A stretch of 53,959 nt of DNA, taken from Mycobacterium ostraviense (GTDB taxonomy: Bacteria; Actinomycetota; Actinomycetes; Mycobacteriales; Mycobacteriaceae). The position numbers were made by a program, and so were the translations under genes. Location of the stretch: the NCBI RefSeq assembly GCF_002705925.1, contig NZ_NKRE01000001.1:4853650-4907608 (forward strand). Direction: 5' to 3'. Within the stretch, counting starts at the first letter, position 1. Each line of letters begins with the position of its first letter. The notes below the pieces were generated by a model, which searched no databases, was not told the origin of the DNA, and saw nothing but the letters and a program-made list of their open reading frames with translations. Below are positions 51,438 through 53,959 of this stretch, piece after piece.

Positions 51438-52586
51438 GTGGCACGCGATTACTACGGGCTGCTCGGCGTCAGCAAGGGCGCCAGCGAAACAGAGATCAAA
51501 CGCGCTTATCGCAAGCTGGCCCGCGAACTGCATCCCGATGTCAATCCCGACGAGGCGGCGCAGGCGAAGTTCAAAGAGATCAGCGTCGCCTACGAAGTGT
51601 TGAGCGACCCGGAAAAACGCCGGATCGTCGACTTGGGCGGGGATCCGCTGGAAAGCGCCGGCGCGTCGGCCTCCGGGTTCGCCGGCTTCGGCGGGCTGGG
51701 CGACGTCTTCGAGGCGTTCTTCGGGGGCGGCTTCGGTGGCGGTTCGGCGTCGCGCGGTCCGATCGGCCGTGTTCGGCCGGGTTCGGACTCGCTGCTGCGC
51801 ATGCGGCTGGACCTCGAAGAGTGCGCGACCGGTGTCACCAAGCAGGTCACCGTCGATACCGCGGTGCTCTGCGACCGCTGCCAGGGCAAGGGCACCCACG
51901 GCGATTCCGCCCCGGTGCCCTGCGACACCTGTGGTGGCCGCGGCGAGGTGCAGACCGTCCAGCGTTCGTTGCTCGGGCAGATGCTGACGTCGCGCCCGTG
52001 CCCCACCTGCCGCGGTGTCGGAGTGGTCATTCCCGACCCCTGCCATCAGTGCATGGGCGACGGCCGGGTGCGGGCGCGCCGTGAGATCACCGTCAAGATT
52101 CCTGCCGGTGTCGGCGACGGTATGCGGGTGCGGCTCGCCGCCCAGGGCGAAGTCGGGCCGGGGGGAGGGCCGGCGGGCGACCTGTACGTCGAGGTCCACG
52201 AGCAGGCCCATGACATCTTCGCGCGCGAGGGCGACGACCTGCACTGCACGGTGTCGGTGCCGATGGCCGACGCGGCGCTGGGCGTCACCGTGACCCTGGA
52301 CGCCATCCTGGACGGCCACAGCGAGATCGTCATTCCGCCGGGGACCCAACCGGGTTCGGTCATTACGCTGCGGGGCCGCGGGATGCCGCACCTGCGCTCC
52401 CACACTCGCGGAGACCTGCACGTCCACGTCGAGGTGGTGGTCCCCACCCGGCTGGACCACCACGACGCCGAGCTGTTGCGCGAGTTCAAGAACCGCCGAA
52501 GCCGCGACGTGGCCGAGGTACGGTCGGCGCACGGCGCCGGCGGCGGGCTGTTCAGCCGGTTGCGCGAAACCTTCACCGGGCGCTAG
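51438..52586 (+). CDS. dnaJ2: Chaperone DnaJ2
   Basis: A 382-residue type I J-protein that stimulates DnaK ATPase and binds unfolded substrates. The J domain (1-70) has HPD in RELHPDVNPDE. A Gly/Phe-rich segment (about 75-110) follows. Four zinc-binding repeats, CDRCQGKG, CDTCGGRG, CPTCRGVG and CHQCMGDG (about 148-215), bind two zinc ions, and C-terminal substrate-binding barrels complete it. The GTG at 51438 follows GAAGG. It is 59 bases after hrcA and 18 bases before rsmE, the Rv2374c-Rv2373c-Rv2372c order. Confidence 0.95.
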   Translation: MARDYYGLLGVSKGASETEIKRAYRKLARELHPDVNPDEAAQAKFKEISVAYEVLSDPEKRRIVDLGGDPLESAGASASGFAGFGGLGDVFEAFFGGGFGGGSASRGPIGRVRPGSDSLLRMRLDLEECATGVTKQVTVDTAVLCDRCQGKGTHGDSAPVPCDTCGGRGEVQTVQRSLLGQMLTSRPCPTCRGVGVVIPDPCHQCMGDGRVRARREITVKIPAGVGDGMRVRLAAQGEVGPGGGPAGDLYVEVHEQAHDIFAREGDDLHCTVSVPMADAALGVTVTLDAILDGHSEIVIPPGTQPGSVITLRGRGMPHLRSHTRGDLHVHVEVVVPTRLDHHDAELLREFKNRRSRDVAEVRSAHGAGGGLFSRLRETFTGR

Positions 52587-52604
52587 CCGGTCGGCGGCGC
52601 GCGC

Positions 52605-53351
52605 ATGGTGGCGACGCTGTTCTACGTCGACGCGCTGCCCGACACCGGCGCGCTGGCCGTGGTGGACGGAGACGAAGGTTTTCACGCCGCGACTGTGCGG
52701 CGGATCCGTCCGGGCGAGGAGGTGGTGCTCGGCGACGGCGAGGGCGACCTGGCCCGCTGCCGGGTCGAGCGGGCCGGACGCGACGGCCTGGCTGCCCGGG
52801 TGCTGGAGCGTTGGAGCGCCGTGCCGGCACGGCCGGCGGTGACGGTGGTGCAGGCGCTGCCGAAGTCTGAGCGCTCCGAACTGGCGATCGAGCTGGCCAC
52901 CGAGGCAGGCGCCGACGCATTCGTGGCATGGCAGGCGGCGCGCTGCGTGGCGAGCTGGACCGGTGCGCGCGTCGACAAGGGGCTGCGCCGGTGGCGAGCG
53001 GTCACCCGCTCGGCGGCGCGGCAAGCACGGCGGGCGTTTATCCCGGCGGTCGACGGCCCGCTGTCCACGGCCGCGTTGACCGGGCGGGTACGTGACGAGG
53101 TGGCCCGCGGTGCGATAGTGCTGGCGTTACATGAGTCGGCGACCTGTCGGCTTGCCGAAGTTGGCCTGGCACAGGCGGATTCGCTGACGCTTGTGGTCGG
53201 TCCCGAAGGCGGCATCGCGCCGGCGGAGATCGCCGCGCTGACCGACGCCGGCGCCGTTGCGGTCCGACTGGGTCCGACGGTGTTGCGGACGTCGACCGCG
53301 GCCGCGGTCGCGCTGGGCGCGCTGGGGGTGCTGACCCCCAGGTGGGACTAG
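52605..53351 (+). CDS. rsmE: 16S rRNA (uracil-1498-N3)-methyltransferase
   Basis: A 248-residue SPOUT-class methyltransferase that methylates U1498 in the decoding region of 16S rRNA. A PUA-like N-terminal part (DEGFHAATVRRIRPGEEVVLGDGEGDLARCRV) is followed by the knotted SAM-binding domain with LVVGPEGGIAPAEIAAL and VRLGPTVLRTSTAAAVAL. KSERSELAIELATEAG is also typical. The ATG at 52605 lies 18 bases after dnaJ2, so the two are co-transcribed. It matches Rv2372c by position. Confidence 0.92.
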   Translation: MVATLFYVDALPDTGALAVVDGDEGFHAATVRRIRPGEEVVLGDGEGDLARCRVERAGRDGLAARVLERWSAVPARPAVTVVQALPKSERSELAIELATEAGADAFVAWQAARCVASWTGARVDKGLRRWRAVTRSAARQARRAFIPAVDGPLSTAALTGRVRDEVARGAIVLALHESATCRLAEVGLAQADSLTLVVGPEGGIAPAEIAALTDAGAVAVRLGPTVLRTSTAAAVALGALGVLTPRWD

Positions 53352-53544
53352 GCATCACCGGCGATTCGACACGTTTCGGCAGCTGGACATTGGAAGCGAG
53401 TGGGCGGGTTTCTCGGTCGTTGACGGTGAGAACCGGGAAAAGTCCGTAACTCTAGCGCAAATGAGGGAATTTCCCCCCGGATCGGCACTTTTCCTGCTAC
53501 TTTCGTAGCCCTTACCCGCGATGGTGGCCAGTCGGGAGGCACCC

Positions 53545-53940
53545 ATGTCGTATCTAGTTGCATTCCCGGAAGCTGTGTCGACGGCAGCGGCGGACGTGGC
53601 GGACATTGGCTCATCGCTGACGGCGGCCAACTTCGCCGCTTTGGCCCCAACTACGGCAGTGGTGGCAGCCGCCGGCGATGAGGTCTCGGCTGCGATCGCG
53701 GCGCTGTTTTCTGGCCACGCCCAGGAGTATCAGGCGCTGAGCGCGCAGGCGGCGGCGTTCCATAGCCAGTTTGTGCAGGCGTTGAGTGGGGCCGGAGGCG
53801 CGTATGCGGCCGCTGAGGCGGCTGCGGCTAACCCGTTGCAGACGTTGGTGGACAGCATTCTGGGTGTGATCAATGCGCCCACCAATTTGCTGTTGGGGCG
53901 CCCGTTGATCGGCGACGGTACCAACGGGGCGGCTGGGACC
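53545..53940 (+). CDS. PE_PGRS family protein, 5' part (cut by contig end)
   Basis: The ATG at 53545 follows GGGAGG and opens a complete PE domain: MSYLVAFPEAVSTAAADVADIGSSLTAANFAALAPTTAVVAAAGDEVSAAIAALF. This is followed by the usual AQEYQALSAQAAAFHSQFVQ helix, the linker GRPLIGDGTNGA and the start of the glycine-rich repeat. PE domains direct export through ESX-5. Genuine sequence ends at 53940; the following bases are an adapter. Compared with this copy, the PE_PGRS gene at about 6.5-7.4 kb lacks the first half of the domain. Confidence 0.9.
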
Positions 53941-53959
53941 CTGTCTCTTATACACATCT
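53941..53959 (+). other. Nextera/Tn5 mosaic-end adapter sequence (artefact)
   Basis: The last 19 bases are CTGTCTCTTATACACATCT, the Tn5 transposase mosaic-end adapter used in Nextera libraries. It is not part of the organism's genome. Reverse-strand frames that start in it give the false peptides MCIRDR and MYKRQ known from contaminated assemblies. Confidence 0.97.

Noticed and set aside
51432..53024. 530-codon minus-strand ORF
   Set aside because: It is antisense to dnaJ2 and rsmE, both clearly identified.
53611..53957. Minus-strand ORFs entering from the right edge (MYKRQ..., MCIRDR...)
   Set aside because: Their first residues are translated adapter sequence and the remainder is antisense to the PE domain.

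Overview
This window looks like chromosomal DNA of a slow-growing Mycobacterium. It is GC-rich and carries PE_PGRS genes, IdeR- and DosR-type operator sequences, an APS-reductase/sulfite-reductase operon and several products that match Mycobacterium tuberculosis proteins from memory (MbtI, HemN, NirA, CysH, Che1, CFP-2, HrcA, DnaJ2, RsmE). No search was run, so the species is left open. Both contig ends are technical breaks: the left end lies inside an IS607-type recombinase gene, and the right end stops in a PE_PGRS gene and finishes with a 19-base Nextera/Tn5 adapter.

Left flank (1-14.8 kb): an IS607-type end abuts a decayed flavoprotein gene. Then come two small exported or membrane proteins, the sulfur-assimilation operon sirA-cysH-che1 (minus strand) behind a cysteine-rich leader peptide, a 5'-damaged PE_PGRS gene, hemN, an SbtA-like permease, and the salicylate synthase gene mbtI behind an IdeR-like box. 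Next is a RafH/DATIN-like ribosome hibernation factor behind a DosR box, a DesA1-type desaturase and a decayed IS3-family transposase.

Centre (14.8-47.2 kb): a di-iron fatty-acid hydroxylase and an AraC regulator lie beside a copper-type (CsoR/RicR-like) palindrome. An operon of an NRPS plus a MacB/FtsX-type ABC transporter follows; the NRPS has lost most of its adenylation domain. Then comes a mycobactin-class siderophore cluster with an unusual layout: mbtA (minus), a new small ORF + mbtG + an 18-codon mbtH remnant (plus), mbtK-mbtT-mbtC-mbtD (minus), mbtE-mbtF-mbtB (plus) and a convergent SagB/McbC-type azoline oxidase. Two divergent intergenic regions carry IdeR-like boxes.

Right flank (47.4-54 kb): cfp2, an ECF41-type sigma factor with a frameshifted carboxymuconolactone-decarboxylase-family partner gene, an Rv2375-like gene, hrcA-dnaJ2-rsmE and a PE_PGRS start. 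The flanks keep the gene neighbourhood I recall around the M. tuberculosis mbt locus (che1/cysH/nirA ... hemN-Rv2387-mbtI on one side, cfp2-Rv2375-hrcA-dnaJ2-Rv2372c on the other), while the interior is rearranged.

Proposed pathway: MbtI makes salicylate and MbtA loads it on the aryl carrier domain of MbtB. MbtB, MbtE and MbtF with the PKS pair MbtC/MbtD assemble the peptide-polyketide core. MbtK acylates and MbtG hydroxylates lysine. The SagB-type oxidase could turn the aryl-oxazoline into an oxazole, as in nocobactins. That product is an inference.
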